From assembly GCA_016271365.2 (NCBI GenBank), contig CM057456.1, positions 610,891,501 to 610,955,500 on the forward strand: a stretch of 64,000 nt of DNA. The letters run 5' to 3'. This document shows positions 1-10,259 of this stretch, one piece after another. The stretch comes from Neoceratodus forsteri. Taxonomy: Eukaryota > Chordata > Ceratodontiformes > Ceratodontidae. The notes beneath the pieces are model-generated. The model was not told the DNA's origin and ran no database searches. It was given only the letters and a program-made list of their open reading frames with translations. The position numbers and the translations under genes were made by a program. Position 1 is the stretch's first letter. Every line of letters starts with the position of its first letter.

Positions 1-3
1 TTG

Positions 4-1720
4 CCTCCTTCTCCCCAGCGGAAGACCAAGGAGCTCACCTCACTCAAGAGGCCGGTGGATCCGACGCCGGTTCATCCGACGTCGGCTTCTTGCCACAGGT
101 CCCCAGAGCCGTTGTCTGCCAGGAGACCACCGCCGGCCAAGCCAACTCATCACGACGGCTGGTAGGGGACGGCGCCCGCTCTCCTTCGAGAGAGGACCCG
201 GCGCCTCCGACTGGCGTCGGTCAGGAGACCATCTCTGAGAGGAGTTGACTCAGCCCGAGACCAGGCAGGCGACCCGGTCCTGTCGAGGCTCCCAGGGAAC
301 CCTCACGCAACCCGAGCCCCTGTGGAACCGGCGCGGGACCCGGTGACTGTCCACGGCGCCCGGGCCGTCGTCGGGCCTTTCGTTTTCAGAGGTGAAGGAG
401 CTTTTCACTTACTGGTGGGATACGGTCAAGAAGGACATGGTCCCCACTCCACCTCCTCCTCCTACACCGGTTGCTCCTCCGGTTCTTGCGCCCCCTTCTC
501 CTTCTGGGTCAGCAGGCCGGTTACCTCCTCCCCGGGAGCCCAGGACCCCTCCAAGGGGGAGACCAGATAAAAGGAGACCTCCGTCCAGATCCTCTTCTAG
601 GTCACCCAGTCCTAAGAGACCCAGAAGACGCCGCCGTTCTCCTTCGACGGAGGACACGGGATCAGAGTTTTCAACATCCAGATCCCCATCTCCCCTCTCC
701 ATCCCTTCTCCGGACCCACGTGAACTGCCTAAGTCTCCTCCGGATGACCCTTCATTCTCGGATATCATGAGGCACATCCAAGAGAACATGGGATGGGATG
801 CGGAAGAGTTAGACCCCGAAAGGCTACGTCTTGCAAAGTATCTTCAGCAGAAGGACCCCAAGCCTGTGGTGGTGCCACCCTTGGTAGACACTTTCATGGA
901 CATCACCAAGGCAGCGTGGAAGCGTCCACATTCGCTCCCGGCGATGCCGAAGAAGGCTGACGGCTTGTACAAGGCTCCAAAAGAAGACCAGTACTTAACT
1001 CAGCATCCTCAGGCCGACTCTCTGGTCATAACAGCCTCTCATGACTGGTCCCGGAGACTGCAGCATTTGAGCACCCTGCCACTGGACCCAGAGTCCAAAC
1101 AGCTGGACGCCATGGGTAGGCGCACGTATGCTTCCGCTACCTACGCCATCAGATCCCTGAATTATTTGACCCACATGGTGCAGTTCCAAAATGCCCTGTG
1201 GGAGCAGGGTCTGGATGCGGCTGAGAAATTGCCAGAAGGTGAGCTGAAGGAGGAGATGTTGCAGCTCCTCCGTACGGGTTCGGACGTGGGAACCCAAGTG
1301 CTATGAGCCGAGTACGACTCCGCGGACTCCTCAGCCTGAGCAGCAGCCTCAGGCGTATGCCTCCGGAGACACTCTTGGCTCCGCGTCTCCGGTTTTACCC
1401 TGGACGTCCAGAAAAATATCAGGGACGCCCCATTCAAGGGAGAAGTTTTGTTTGGTAAGCCCTCAGAGAAGATAATTACCAAACTCCAAGAGGCCGGGAA
1501 GGCGGTGAGGTCAGTTCAGGCCATATACCTATCCAAGCTTAGTTCCTTTCGTAGGAACCAAAGCCAATTTCATGGACGGAAGCAGAGACAACAGTCCCGT
1601 CCGGTTCCACAACAAAGGGGCTCCAGTTTTCACAGAGCCCAGGGGAAACAACCCGCAGGTCGAAGCCAGCGAACTCCTAAGCCGGTCCTGCCAGCGGGAC
1701 CCTCAGCCGCCACAGCCTGA
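4..1720 (+). pseudogene. DIRS A gag-like protein, decayed
   Basis: A proline- and arginine/serine-rich N-terminal part is followed by a conserved DIRS gag core. The core includes a motif around HPQADSLVITASHDWSR and a segment resembling DAMGRRTYASATYAIRS. The main frame runs from 392 to 1720 with two in-frame TGA codons, at 1304-1306 and near 1343. Both fit CGA-to-TGA decay. The first about 390 bases keep gag-like composition, but the reading frame changes near 165 and again near 370. The C-terminal tail (1448-1720) is basic and glutamine-rich, as expected for nucleic-acid binding. It overlaps the start of the RT frame. The function is structural by analogy with other DIRS elements; no active site is expected. 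Confidence 0.75.
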
Positions 1721-3637
1721 CTCCTTCCCGGCCTCCGCCCCTCAGGATCAATGGGACGTTATGGTCGGGGGTCGCATTGCGAATTTCCTGCCAGGATGGC
1801 AGACTATAACCACCGACAGGTGGGTTCTACAGTTGGTCGGAAGAGGCCACTTTATAGAATTCGCGGAAAAGCCACCCTCGAGGCCTCCTTTGCTCTCCCG
1901 GTACCCGGGTCAGCACAAGTTGTTGATCAGACAAGAAGTACTCGCGCTCCTGCAAAAGGGAGTGATAGAGTACGTCCCAGAGAACCAGAGAGGACACGGA
2001 TACTATTCCCACTTTTTCCTGGTTCCAAAGAAGACAGGGGACCTCCGTCTGATTCTGGACCTCAGCGACCTCAGTTTTTCGGTCGCCTACAAAAGATTCT
2101 GCATGGTAACTCTTCCGGGTCTTATGCCCATGCTGAAGCAGGACGCCTTTTTAGCGTCCCTAGATATGAAGGACGCTTACCTGCACATCTCTATAGCTCA
2201 AGCGCACAAGAGGTTCCTGCACTTCGAGTTTCTCGGCCATCATCTTCAGTTCCGAGCCCTTCCATTTGGACTGTCATCAGCACCCAGGGTCTTCACCAAA
2301 TGCATGGCAGTCGTGGTAGCGTCTCTAAGGAAACAGGGCCATTACGTGTTCCCGTACCTGAACGATTGGCTTCTCATGGCAGCCTCCAAAGAGGCATTGT
2401 TACAGGCGATCCAAAGTACCCAGGACCTGTTTTGATCCCTGGGTATCCTAATCAACCACGAGAAGTCTCTCCTGATACCGTCGAAGAAGCTGCAATTCAT
2501 AGGCGCAGTACTGGACACCGTTCAGGGAAGAGCATTTCTTCCAGACGACAGAGCGGAATGCATCAGATCCCTCATCAGGGAACTTTCTTCGAACAAGACT
2601 GTCCCAGCCAGGTTGGTCTTTCGCTTGCTCGGACACATGGCTGCGGCCATTCCTACTGTCCCTTTCGCAAGGCTCCACATGCGGGTAACTCAGTGGATGC
2701 TCAAGGTACAATGGGACCAAAGGCAAGACCACATGCAGCATCCGGTCAGAATCACGAATACTGTGATTCGAGACTGGCAGTGGTGGCTATACCTAGGGAC
2801 ACTCTCTTCGGGCGTCCCGTTTATAGCGCCGTCCCCAGAGGTAATCCTCACCACAGACGCCTCAGGTCTAGGGTGGGGAGCACACCTGGACGGGGTGAAG
2901 TCCCAGGGAACGTGGACCCCTCAGGAGGCCCTCCTCCATATCAACGTCCTAGAGATGAGGGTGGTCCTTTATGCCCTGCAGGCATTTCAGTCAGAGATCC
3001 CGCCGAGTACTCTCCTGCTTCAGACAGACAACACGGCGGTGATGTATTACCTCAACAAACAAGGAGGTGCACACTCTTACCCCCTTTGCAGGGAGGCTAT
3101 GAGGGTGTGGGATTGGGTAATCCGACACAGCGTGAACCTGATCACAGTACATGTTCCCGGGGTGGACAACACAATTGCAGACGGCCTGAGTCGCTCTCGG
3201 GCCAGAGTCCACGAGTGGGAACTTCTTCAGGAGGTAGCAGAGGATCTGTTTCTTCTCGATGGGGAACGCCAGAATTGGACTTGTTCGCTTCCCCATCCAA
3301 CGCAAAACTGCCCAATTTTTGCTCGCTAGATCCAGGGCCTGGTGTTTTCTGGCGAGACGTGTTGTCCCTCTCCTGGGCGGACAGATTCCTCTACGCTTTA
3401 CCTCCCTTCCCGTTGATCCAGAGAGTTCTTATCAAACTGCGCAGGGAGCATGCAACAATGATCCTGGTGGCTCCTTTTTGGCCCAGACAGATTTGGTTCC
3501 CCTTGCTAATACAGCTATCCCGGGAACCTCCGCTCCCGTTGCCATTCAGCTCCCATCTCTTGTCTCAGGAGGAGGGTTCACTGGTCCACCCGGACTTACG
3601 TTTACTGAACCTGCATGCATGGCACCTAGAGACATAG
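1572..3637 (+). pseudogene. DIRS A reverse transcriptase-RNase H-methyltransferase-like polyprotein, decayed
   Basis: RT motifs in order: KKTGDLRLILDL, ASLDMKDAYLHI (first catalytic Asp), ALPFGLSSAPRVFTK and YLNDW, where other copies have YLDDW. One of the paired catalytic Asp residues is therefore Asn here. RNase H follows with TTDASGLGWGAHL, LEMRVVLYAL, TDNTAVMYYLNKQGG and PGVDNTIADGLSR, the expected Asp-Glu-Asp-Asp set. A final block (WGTPELDLFASPSN and YALPPFPLI) resembles the Dam-like methyltransferase region of DIRS elements. An in-frame TGA lies at 2433-2435. A frameshift near 3260 moves the methyltransferase block to another frame. Confidence 0.85.
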
Positions 3638-4669
3638 CCATTTTGCAACAAGGGGGTCTACCATGAGAGGTTGCGGAAGTCCTTTCTGCAGCCAGAAAGC
3701 CGACAGCATGCGACGTACGCCATGAAGTGGCACCGTTTTTGTTTATGGTCGCAAACACGCGGCTTTTCCCCTTTAGGTTGTCCGGTGAAAGCGGTGTTAG
3801 AGTACCTGCTCTCCCTTTTTCGTTCGGGTCTCGCCTACTCCTCTATTAAGGTGCACCTCTGTGCCATTTCAGCTTACCACCTTCCAGTGGGACAGTGCAC
3901 AGTGGCACAATTAGATGCTTGTCGGGAATTCCTGAGAGGGGTGTTACATCTCAAGCCACCCATTAAGGACCCAGTGCCTCCATGGGATTTGCTCTTTGTC
4001 TTGGAACAACTCACGCTCCCTCCTTTTGAACCTGCCGCGGATTGCGAACTGCATTTTCTGTCGTGGAAAATGTTGTTTTTGGTTGCTGTTACGTCAGCGA
4101 GAAGAGTTTCTGAGCTCCATGCTCTTATGTGTAAGGAGCCTTATTTAATTTTCCACTGAGACAGAGTATCCCTGAGGACGAATCCTAAATTTTTGCCTAA
4201 GGTGGTTTCCGCACTCACTCTCAATCAGGATATTGACCTGCCGGTCTACTTCCCTAATTATTCTAACAGAGGAGAGGCGCTGCTACACACCTTGGATGTT
4301 CATCGCAGCTTAAGGTACTACCTGAACAGAACTAAGCAGCTTCAAAAATCGGAGCAACTTTTCGTTTCCTTTACTGAAAGGATGATGGGCCAACCAGTAT
4401 CTAAACAGTCCCTGTCTTGCTGGCTTGTCCAGTGCATCTCATACTGTTATGATGTCAAACACAAGCCCCTCCTGGGTTCAGTCTGGGGCCATTCCACTAG
4501 GGGAGTGGCCACCTCCTCTGCAGCACTTCGAAACGTCTCCACTTCGGTCATCTGTGCTGCAGCCACTTGGAGCTCTGTACATACATTTATCAGGCATTAT
4601 AGCCTGGACATTGCTTCTCGGCGAAGAGACGGCTTCGGCCTGGCTGTGCTACAGGGTCTCCTGTCCTAG
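3617..4669 (+). pseudogene. DIRS A tyrosine recombinase, decayed
   Basis: This is the enzyme that integrates the circular DNA of DIRS elements. The catalytic-domain signature is present: TSARRVSELHAL (first Arg), HSTRG (His-x-x-Arg) and IRHYSLDIAS (tail with the nucleophilic Tyr). The frame shifts near 3710 and has an in-frame TGA at 4157-4159 inside FHxDRVSLRTN, again fitting CGA decay. Its 5' end overlaps the end of the methyltransferase frame, as usual in DIRS elements. It ends with TAG at 4669, about 70 bases before the ICR. Confidence 0.85.
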
Positions 4670-4737
4670 ATTCAAGACCTGGAATGTACTTTCTAGTTCC
4701 TCCTCCCAGAATGTTTGCAGCATTACTGCTTGGGAAT

Positions 4738-5187
4738 CCGTCCTAATGGTGTAACCTGCTGCAAGAGCTGTCTCGAAGTAAGATAGTACAGTTACGTAAG
4801 AACTTACCGTAACAGTAGATCTTGAGAACAGCTCTTCAGCAGTACTCCTCACCTTCCCCTTTGAGGAGGCATGGCTTAAGCCTTTACTAACAGGGTTTTT
4901 TCCCTTTGTCTTCTGACGGTGGATCCTCGGTCTCTCATTTCGATGTCAGCCTGCGGCCGGAAGTCTCCGGCAGTAGAACTGGGGAATCTGGCGGGACCGC
5001 CTCCTTATGTACTACGTCTGACGCCGGAGGCGGGACCGACGTCAGGGGCGGTCCCTGCTGAAGATAGCTAGCTAGAATTTTTCCGTGGGGTCCTGACGCC
5101 TGCCGGCTTCAGTCCTAATGGTGTAACCTGCTGCAAGAGCTGTTCTCGAAGATCTACTGTTACGGTAAGTTCTTAGGTAACTGTACT
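4738..5187 (+). repeat. DIRS A 3' terminal region: ICR and right ITR
   Basis: The ICR (4738-4845) joins a complement of the element's left end to a complement of its right end. The right ITR is about 5085-5187. A stretch near 4795-4845 is the reverse complement of about 5140-5187. The spacer between them holds no gene. The same arrangement recurs in B, C, F and G, which defines lineage 1. The right ITR contains GTTACGGTAAGTTCTTA, a dyad that also resembles a splice donor. Confidence 0.8.
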
Positions 5188-5452
5188 TTACTCACCTGTA
5201 ACAGGAGTTCTAGGAATGGTATATGTTGTTCATCCACACGACCCACCCGACCTCCCCGGCTTCAACGCACAACCTGGCTTCCAGCGGGCTAGATCTGGCG
5301 TCATGGGGCGGAGCCGAGAGTTTTACCACCTGGGTGGGTGGGAGGAGCCAGCTTGAAGACCTTCCGGCAAGATTTAAAGTGGCAAGGAACCTGCCAGACA
5401 GTGTGGATGAACAACATATACCGTTCCTAGAACTCCTGTTACAGGTGAGTAA
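5188..5452 (+). mobile_element. 265-bp mini-element with 52-bp terminal inverted repeats, related to DIRS I 3' end
   Basis: Positions 5188-5239 and 5401-5452 are inverted copies of each other with one mismatch. The outer end reads TTACTCACCTGTAACAGG. Inside is about 160 bp with no ORF, including ATGGGGCGGAG and a GGGTGGGTGGGAGGAGC block. The whole unit aligns by eye with 35243-35518 of DIRS I, from the middle of its ICR to its right end. It looks like a free-standing copy of a DIRS right terminus. It separates the right end of A from the YR of B. Confidence 0.75.
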
Positions 5453-5939
5453 CCTGTATTTTCTACCTAAAGTAGTAGCAGAGTCTTCCTTAAATCAGTC
5501 CATAGAGCTACCTGCCTTTTTTACACAGTACTCTAATCAAGGGAAATATTTACTCCATACTATGGATGTTCACCGGATTCTGAGGTACTACACCAACAGG
5601 ACGAAGGATCTCAGAAAGACTGAGCAGTTGTTCGTCTCTTTTGCTCACAAAAGGGAAGGCAATGCTGTTTCCAAGCAATGCTTGTCTAAGTGGTTGGCTC
5701 ATTGCATCACTTTCTGTTATGACAAATACCACAAGACCCTCCCGGGTCAAGTCAGAGGCCACTCCACAAGAGGAGTAGCTGCCTCTGTGGCTTGTTTCAA
5801 GAATGTGTCTGCGGCAGACATCTGCGCTGCCGCCACCTGGACTTCCGTCCATACCTTTACGAAACACTACAGTTTGGATATTGCCTCTCTCCGTAGAGCA
5901 GGCTTCGGGCTAGCTGTTTTGCAAGGCCTCCTGTCTTGA
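5453..5939 (+). pseudogene. DIRS B tyrosine recombinase, C-terminal half
   Basis: The frame is open from the mini-element to the TGA at 5937-5939. It starts at FLPKVVAESSLNQSIELP, mid-protein, and keeps HSTRGVAAS (His-x-x-Arg), ICAAATWTSVHTF and TKHYSLDIAS (Tyr nucleophile). The N-terminal half with the first catalytic Arg is missing at the junction with A and the mini-element. The protein is very close to the YR of A and C and so belongs to lineage 1. Confidence 0.8.
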
Positions 5940-6019
5940 GACTTGCACGGCTGAAACTGCTTCTTGGAGTAGTTTTCCTCCTCCCGGTGCCTTTCTTTGT
6001 TCCAGACTGCTTGGGATTC

Positions 6020-6442
6020 AGTCCTATATGTAATTATCTGCAAGAGCCCTCTCGAAGTAAGATAGTACAGTTACGTAAGAACTTACCGTTACAGTAGATC
6101 TTCGAGAGAGGCTCTTGCAGTAAACTCCTTCCTGCCCTCCATCCCCTAGGCTTTTTCAGCTCCTTTTCCATTGAAGGAAATATCCGCTCCTCTCTCGTCC
6201 GACCTCTTTTGGCCTGTGGCGGGAAAGAACTGGAAGGCGGGCGTCCGGGACCTCCCCTTTATACCGACGTCTTCTGACGACGGTCACCTGACGTGGGGGC
6301 GGTCCCTCGCCAGGGACTGCTAGCTAGAAATTTTTCCATGGGGTCCTGCCGCCTGCAGGAGTCAGTCCTATATGTAATTACCTACTGCAAGAGCCTCTCT
6401 CGAAGATCTACTGTTACGGTAAGTTCTTACGTAACAGTGCTT
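6020..6442 (+). repeat. DIRS B 3' terminal region: ICR and right ITR
   Basis: The ICR is at about 6020-6120 and the right ITR at about 6340-6442. They share TACTGCAAGAGCCTCTCTCG in opposite orientations and the dyad around GGTAAGTTCTTACGTAAC. The 220-bp spacer is GC-rich and includes CCCTTTATACC, a possible TATA-like site. No gene is seen. C's gag-like sequence starts directly after the right ITR, so B appears to be inserted in C's gag. Confidence 0.75.
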
Positions 6443-8372
6443 TCCGGCTCTTCCGGTTCTCGCACGGCTGTGGCTGCTAAGTTGTCCGCCGGCTTGTCCG
6501 ACAGACGCTCAGCCCCAGATCCTCCATCAGGCCCCGATAACAGGCCTGGCAAAGAGGTGATGGCCTTGCTGATGTTGGATACACATCTGATGAAGGAGAC
6601 TACTCCAACCTCTCCCTTACCGCCGATAGAGACGGTACCTCCAGCTTCCCCCGCAGGGGATGCGGATGCAGGAGATCGCCGGCCATTGGGGTTTCATCGC
6701 CCCCTCTGCCGGAGCCTCAGACACCAGAGCCATCGTCGGACCAGACGATTGTCCCTCCGACTCCCTCAGGCTTCTTGGTCCTTCAAGGCCCTCCGTCCGG
6801 CCTGACGCCAGGATCATCGGGACTCACTTTTCTGTCTGTTCCATCAGGGTCTTCTGTACCCCCCCATGGGACGTGGTACGGACCTGACGATCCCTTTGTC
6901 AGGGCCGACGCCAGACCCTTCAGCCCCTCTGTCAGGCCCTCCATCAGGACCACCTGGAACCCTTTCTGGCAGCCAACGCCGGGCTATCCTCTTCAATGCC
7001 CAACACTAGGATACCCCATGCCACAGTATCCAGTGTCAGGCTTTCAAATGCTGGGCTACCCTCCATCGGGCTTCAGCTACCCCTACTATGGGTACCCCAG
7101 CTATGGGTTTAATAACCCTCCACCCCAGCTACAAGTGGACCTTCAAGCGGTCCTTATTTCCTGTTGGGCGGAAGCAAAGTCACAGCTGACATCAGAGCTG
7201 GAGATGCATCAGCCGCTAACGGCCCTGATGCCGACTCCAAGGCCTCCTTCACCAGATCCTTCCTCTCCGTCTGGTCCCAGGGGCCCGATGCAGGGCAGAT
7301 GACTGGAACTATTACCTAATCCTCGGCCCTGGGAATTTTCAAGGCCAACGGAATTTTTTAGGCCAGTAGGTAGTGACCAGGATTCCTCGGACTCGGACAG
7401 TGACATGGCCCACTCCGACTCCGATTTGGAAACCCCTACACCGGAGGACCCTAAACCTAAAGAGTCTCCCAAATCCCCTCCGGTGGACACTTCCTTCTTG
7501 GAGTTCCTCAGGAAGATTTGAGCAGCCTATGATTGGCGCACCGTTGATCAGGATCCGCAAAGGCAGAGACTAGCTGCTCACCTAGATTTGGCAGACTTTT
7601 CTCCAAACCTCATTCCACCCTGGATAGAGCCACATGAGGATTTGGTTACTACTATCTGGAAACCGCCTTCTTCACTGGCCCCAGTGGCCAGAAAAGCAGA
7701 CAGGTTTTACCAATTTCCAGATTACAAGCATTCTCTTAGTCTCCCTCCCAAAGCTGATTCTGTGGTTATTAGTGCGGCCCATGATCAGTCTGCAAAACTG
7801 AAACACCTTAGTGCTTCCCCCTGATAAAGAATCTAAAATTCTGGACCAGTATGGGAAGAAAATGTATTCTTCTTCTTCCACCTTGGGAATCCGGGCACCG
7901 AACTATGTCGCCTATATGGGAGACTACCAAAACTCTGTCTTAGGTCAGTTGGAGTCTAAAGTAGACTTTCCTCAGGACTCCACTTTAAAAGGGGAGAGGG
8001 CAGATCTGGTCAGGTAGACTAGATCTGCATGCCGACACGTTACGTGCAATCTACGATGCAGTGGATACTGCAGGTAGGGGCGCAGCATCAGCCATTAGTC
8101 TGAGATGTCACGCGTGGCTTCGGATCTGAGGCCTTACAGGATGCTCCCTTTAAAGAGTCTGTCCTTTTTGGTGGAGATATCAAGGACATAATTACTGACC
8201 TCCAAGATAAGGTCAAGGCCTTACGTTCTGTACAGTTCATGTATAAACCTCCGCAGAAATCGAAGCAGCCATTTCGGAGACAGCAATGTCGCCAACAAAG
8301 ACAGAATCAGAACCAACGTCAAAACAAACGTCTGGCAACCTCTGCTGCTAGAGCTCCCCCCCCCCCCGGCTA
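6443..8372 (+). pseudogene. DIRS C gag-like protein, decayed
   Basis: The early part (6700-7300) is rich in Pro, Gly, Ser and Tyr. It has a repeated Gly-Tyr-Pro pattern at about 6982-7120 (PGYPLQCP, LGYPMPQYP, LGYPPSGFSYP). An acidic Ser/Asp stretch at 7375-7440 follows. The conserved gag core comes next: KADRFYQFPDYKHSLSLPPK, ADSVVISAAHDQSAKLKHLS, PDKESKILDQYGKKMYSSSS and AGRGAASAISLRCHAWLR. Breaks include a TGA near 7519, a frameshift near 7820 and others near 8030 and 8135. The C-terminus is Gln/Arg-rich and ends in a C-tract. Confidence 0.7.
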
Positions 8373-8406
8373 AGTCGTACAAAGCTTTGGGAGTCACAGC
8401 CTTGGC

Positions 8407-8690
8407 CTTGCTCTCCGCCTTCTGACTCCTTAGCCCTCCCACCTCCACTGGTTTGCACCCCAGAGGAGTCGGTAGGGGGAAGGTTCTCCTATCATCTACC
8501 AGAATGGGTGCTTCAACTTGTGACAAAAGGCCACACAGTAGAATTCATAAACAGACCTCCAACGAAACCTCCACGAAACTCATTCTGCCCACCCCACCAC
8601 TTACCCTTGGTGAGAGAGAAAATCACATCCTTGCTGGCAAAAGTAGCAATAGAACCAGTTCCTGTAAAACATCAAGGGAAGGGTTACTTC
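8407..8690 (+). pseudogene. DIRS C RT, segment 1
   Basis: This is the N-terminal part of the RT domain, with WVLQLVTKGHTVEFINRPP, VREKITSLLAKVAIEPVPV and HQGKGYF. It breaks off at TTC 8688-8690, where the left ITR of D begins. The next residues of the same domain (YLHFFLAPKKTGDL) resume at 24509. The frame is maintained across the two pieces when a single TTC is counted. Confidence 0.8.
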
Positions 8691-8845
8691 AAACAACATG
8701 AAGTCTTGCTGTATTCTGACTAAATGCTGTTATCCCCAGCACTTGAACTGCCCCAGAGAGTAAAGAGCTAACTCTGTGCAGAAGCATAGAACGTTGAGCT
8801 TGAGCTGTTTTCAAACTTCTGTCTCTAGCACTCTGAAGTGTAACC
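8688..8845 (+). repeat. DIRS D left ITR
   Basis: It starts TTCAAACAACATGAAGTC. The first 17 bases with the preceding C form a dyad CTTCA-7 nt-TGAAG. It is the inverse of 24325-24470 of the right ITR, minus the last about 35 bases, which exist only on the right. Confidence 0.85.
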
Positions 8846-9230
8846 GTCAGATTTTTTACTCCACCTAACTGTGAAGTCGCACCGGAGATTCCTCCTGCAC
8901 TTCGGTTCGGTATCAGCTTAAATCGGTCGGTAAACTTTTACCTAACCGTTTCTTTATTTTGGTCTTCTTACCTCTGTCTCAGTAACAGTAAGTGGTAGTA
9001 GTAGGTAGTTACTGTATTATTGTGGAAATTGTTTTTTGCCTTCGGTTCTTCTCCAGTTGGTCCGGTTTGGAACCGAACCCCATTCTGTTTCTGTCTTGTT
9101 TCTAAATATTACTGTGGTTTACGGTACTCATCGGTTCCCAAAAAAATTCTGATTTCCAGGGTTTGTTTAACCGACCCATGACACGGTTGGAACCGATCAG
9201 TTTCTAGTTGCCTGGTGTAATAGCTGGTAA
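8840..9230 (+). promoter_or_regulatory. DIRS D leader with CGGTT/AACCG clusters
   Basis: No ORF is supported between the left ITR and the gag start at 9254. The stretch holds about five CGGTT and about six AACCG pentamers, for example CCGGTTTGGAACCGAACC near 9060 and ACGGTTGGAACCGATC near 9183. E and K carry similar clusters at the same place. A role in transcription or RNA packaging is an inference. Confidence 0.5.
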
Positions 9231-9253
9231 GGGTATCTTTTCAGTATTCTGGC

Positions 9254-10077
9254 ATGTCTGAGAAACCCAAAAGAAAATCGGTCCCACTGGGTTTCAGCAC
9301 TGTACCGAGTGTAAGGAGGCCTTTGCCAAGGCCGACCCTCACCTCATCTGTGTTTATTGTTTGGGTTTGACCACCTCAAAGAAGACTGTCAGATCTGTAA
9401 AAACTTTCCCAAAGCCACTTTGGAAAAATGTTTGAGTAGGCTAAGGGAGAGGGAGGCCGAGAAGTCTGCTGACCCGGATGGCCAGCCCGGTTCGACGGTT
9501 GCCGAACCTGTGGGGGTGCCCAGTGACCTGGGCGATACCTCCTCGGGCCAAAGGAGAGCCGATTCTGCTGAATCGGTTCCTAGCAAAGGGAAACGAAAAA
9601 CAGCCGGTTTGGATCCTACTTCCCATGGTCCGTCTGCTGAGGAGATTGCTAAATTGATTTCTGTTGTTCAGTCGCTTTGCGCGGTTCTGACCGAACCGGC
9701 AACGGTTCATAGCGGTTCTGTTCGGTCGGACATAGTAGCTTCTGACATTGATCCAGAGGCTTTCTATGAGGGCGATTAGGATGGAGAAGAAGAGTATGAT
9801 GAAGAGGAAGATGAAGGCCTAGATGAGCCTGTAGAGCCTGACATCTCCCCCAGACAGCCTTTCCAATGTGTCTCCTCCCAGACTTTCTGAGTCCCCCTCC
9901 CATTTCTTGTTTTACAAGAAAGTGGCTGATATTCTTCAGCTCCCAGTGGAAGAAGCTGAACAGGATCAGGAGGAACCTGACTTTATGGAAATGATGGATG
10001 TCCCAGAGTCGAAGAGTGTCTATCCCTCTGCATAAATCCCTGGGGAAACAGACACAAAAAATTTTGCAGTTTCCAAC
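9254..10077 (+). pseudogene. DIRS D gag, segment 1
   Basis: Start codon 9254 (MSEKPKRKS) matches the start of E's gag. A one-base loss shifts the frame before the Cys motif QHCTECKEAFAKADPHLICV. A further shift precedes FDHLKEDCQICKNF. The Cys-x2-Cys ... Cys-x2-Cys-Leu-Gly-x-Asp-His ... Cys-x2-Cys pattern suggests a zinc-binding module. A stop follows at 9777-9779, then more gag-like acidic sequence. The gene is interrupted at TTC 10078 by E and resumes at 15828. Confidence 0.75.
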
Positions 10078-10242
10078 TTCAAACACCATGAAGTCTTGCT
10101 ATATTATAACAATAGCAGTCAGCCACTGCAGCTGAACTGCCCCGGAGAGGAAGGAGTTAACTCCAGAAGATCTGGAGTTCTACAGCGCGAGGGCGTTGTG
10201 CCCAAAGCTCTATCTGGCAGTTTCAAATGAAACTGTCAGATT
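10078..10242 (+). repeat. DIRS E left ITR
   Basis: It starts TTCAAACACCATGAAGTC, with the dyad CTTCA-7 nt-TGAAG. It is the inverse of 15634-15790, including the shared segment GGAGTTAACTCC and a run related to CAGTTTCAAATGAAACTG. Confidence 0.9.
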
Positions 10243-10259
10243 CTTTACTCCGCTTCACT

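Larger units (their letters stand above)
1..5187 (+). mobile_element. DIRS retrotransposon A (lineage 1), left end cut by window
   Basis: Gag, RT-RNase H-methyltransferase and tyrosine recombinase follow in DIRS order, then an internal complementary region (ICR) and a right inverted terminal repeat (ITR). The left ITR is not in the window. After the right end comes a mini-element and then the C-terminal half of another YR (B). The simplest reading is that A sits inside B's YR gene, with the rest of B to the left of the window. All three genes carry stops or frameshifts, so A is inactive. Confidence 0.85.

Noticed and set aside
409..789. Minus-strand glycine-rich open frame in A
   Set aside because: It mirrors the proline-rich gag of A on the plus strand; composition alone keeps it open.
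1751..3637. A 628-codon plus-strand open frame
   Set aside because: For most of its length it is a shadow of the RT-RNase H gene in the neighbouring frame. Only the last about 125 codons (WGTPELDLFASP onward) are real, as the methyltransferase-like tail.
5100..6442. A CRISPR-like or satellite array formed by repeated CTGCAAGAGC units
   Set aside because: The repeats are ICRs and ITRs of lineage-1 DIRS elements, in inverted pairs and irregularly spaced.
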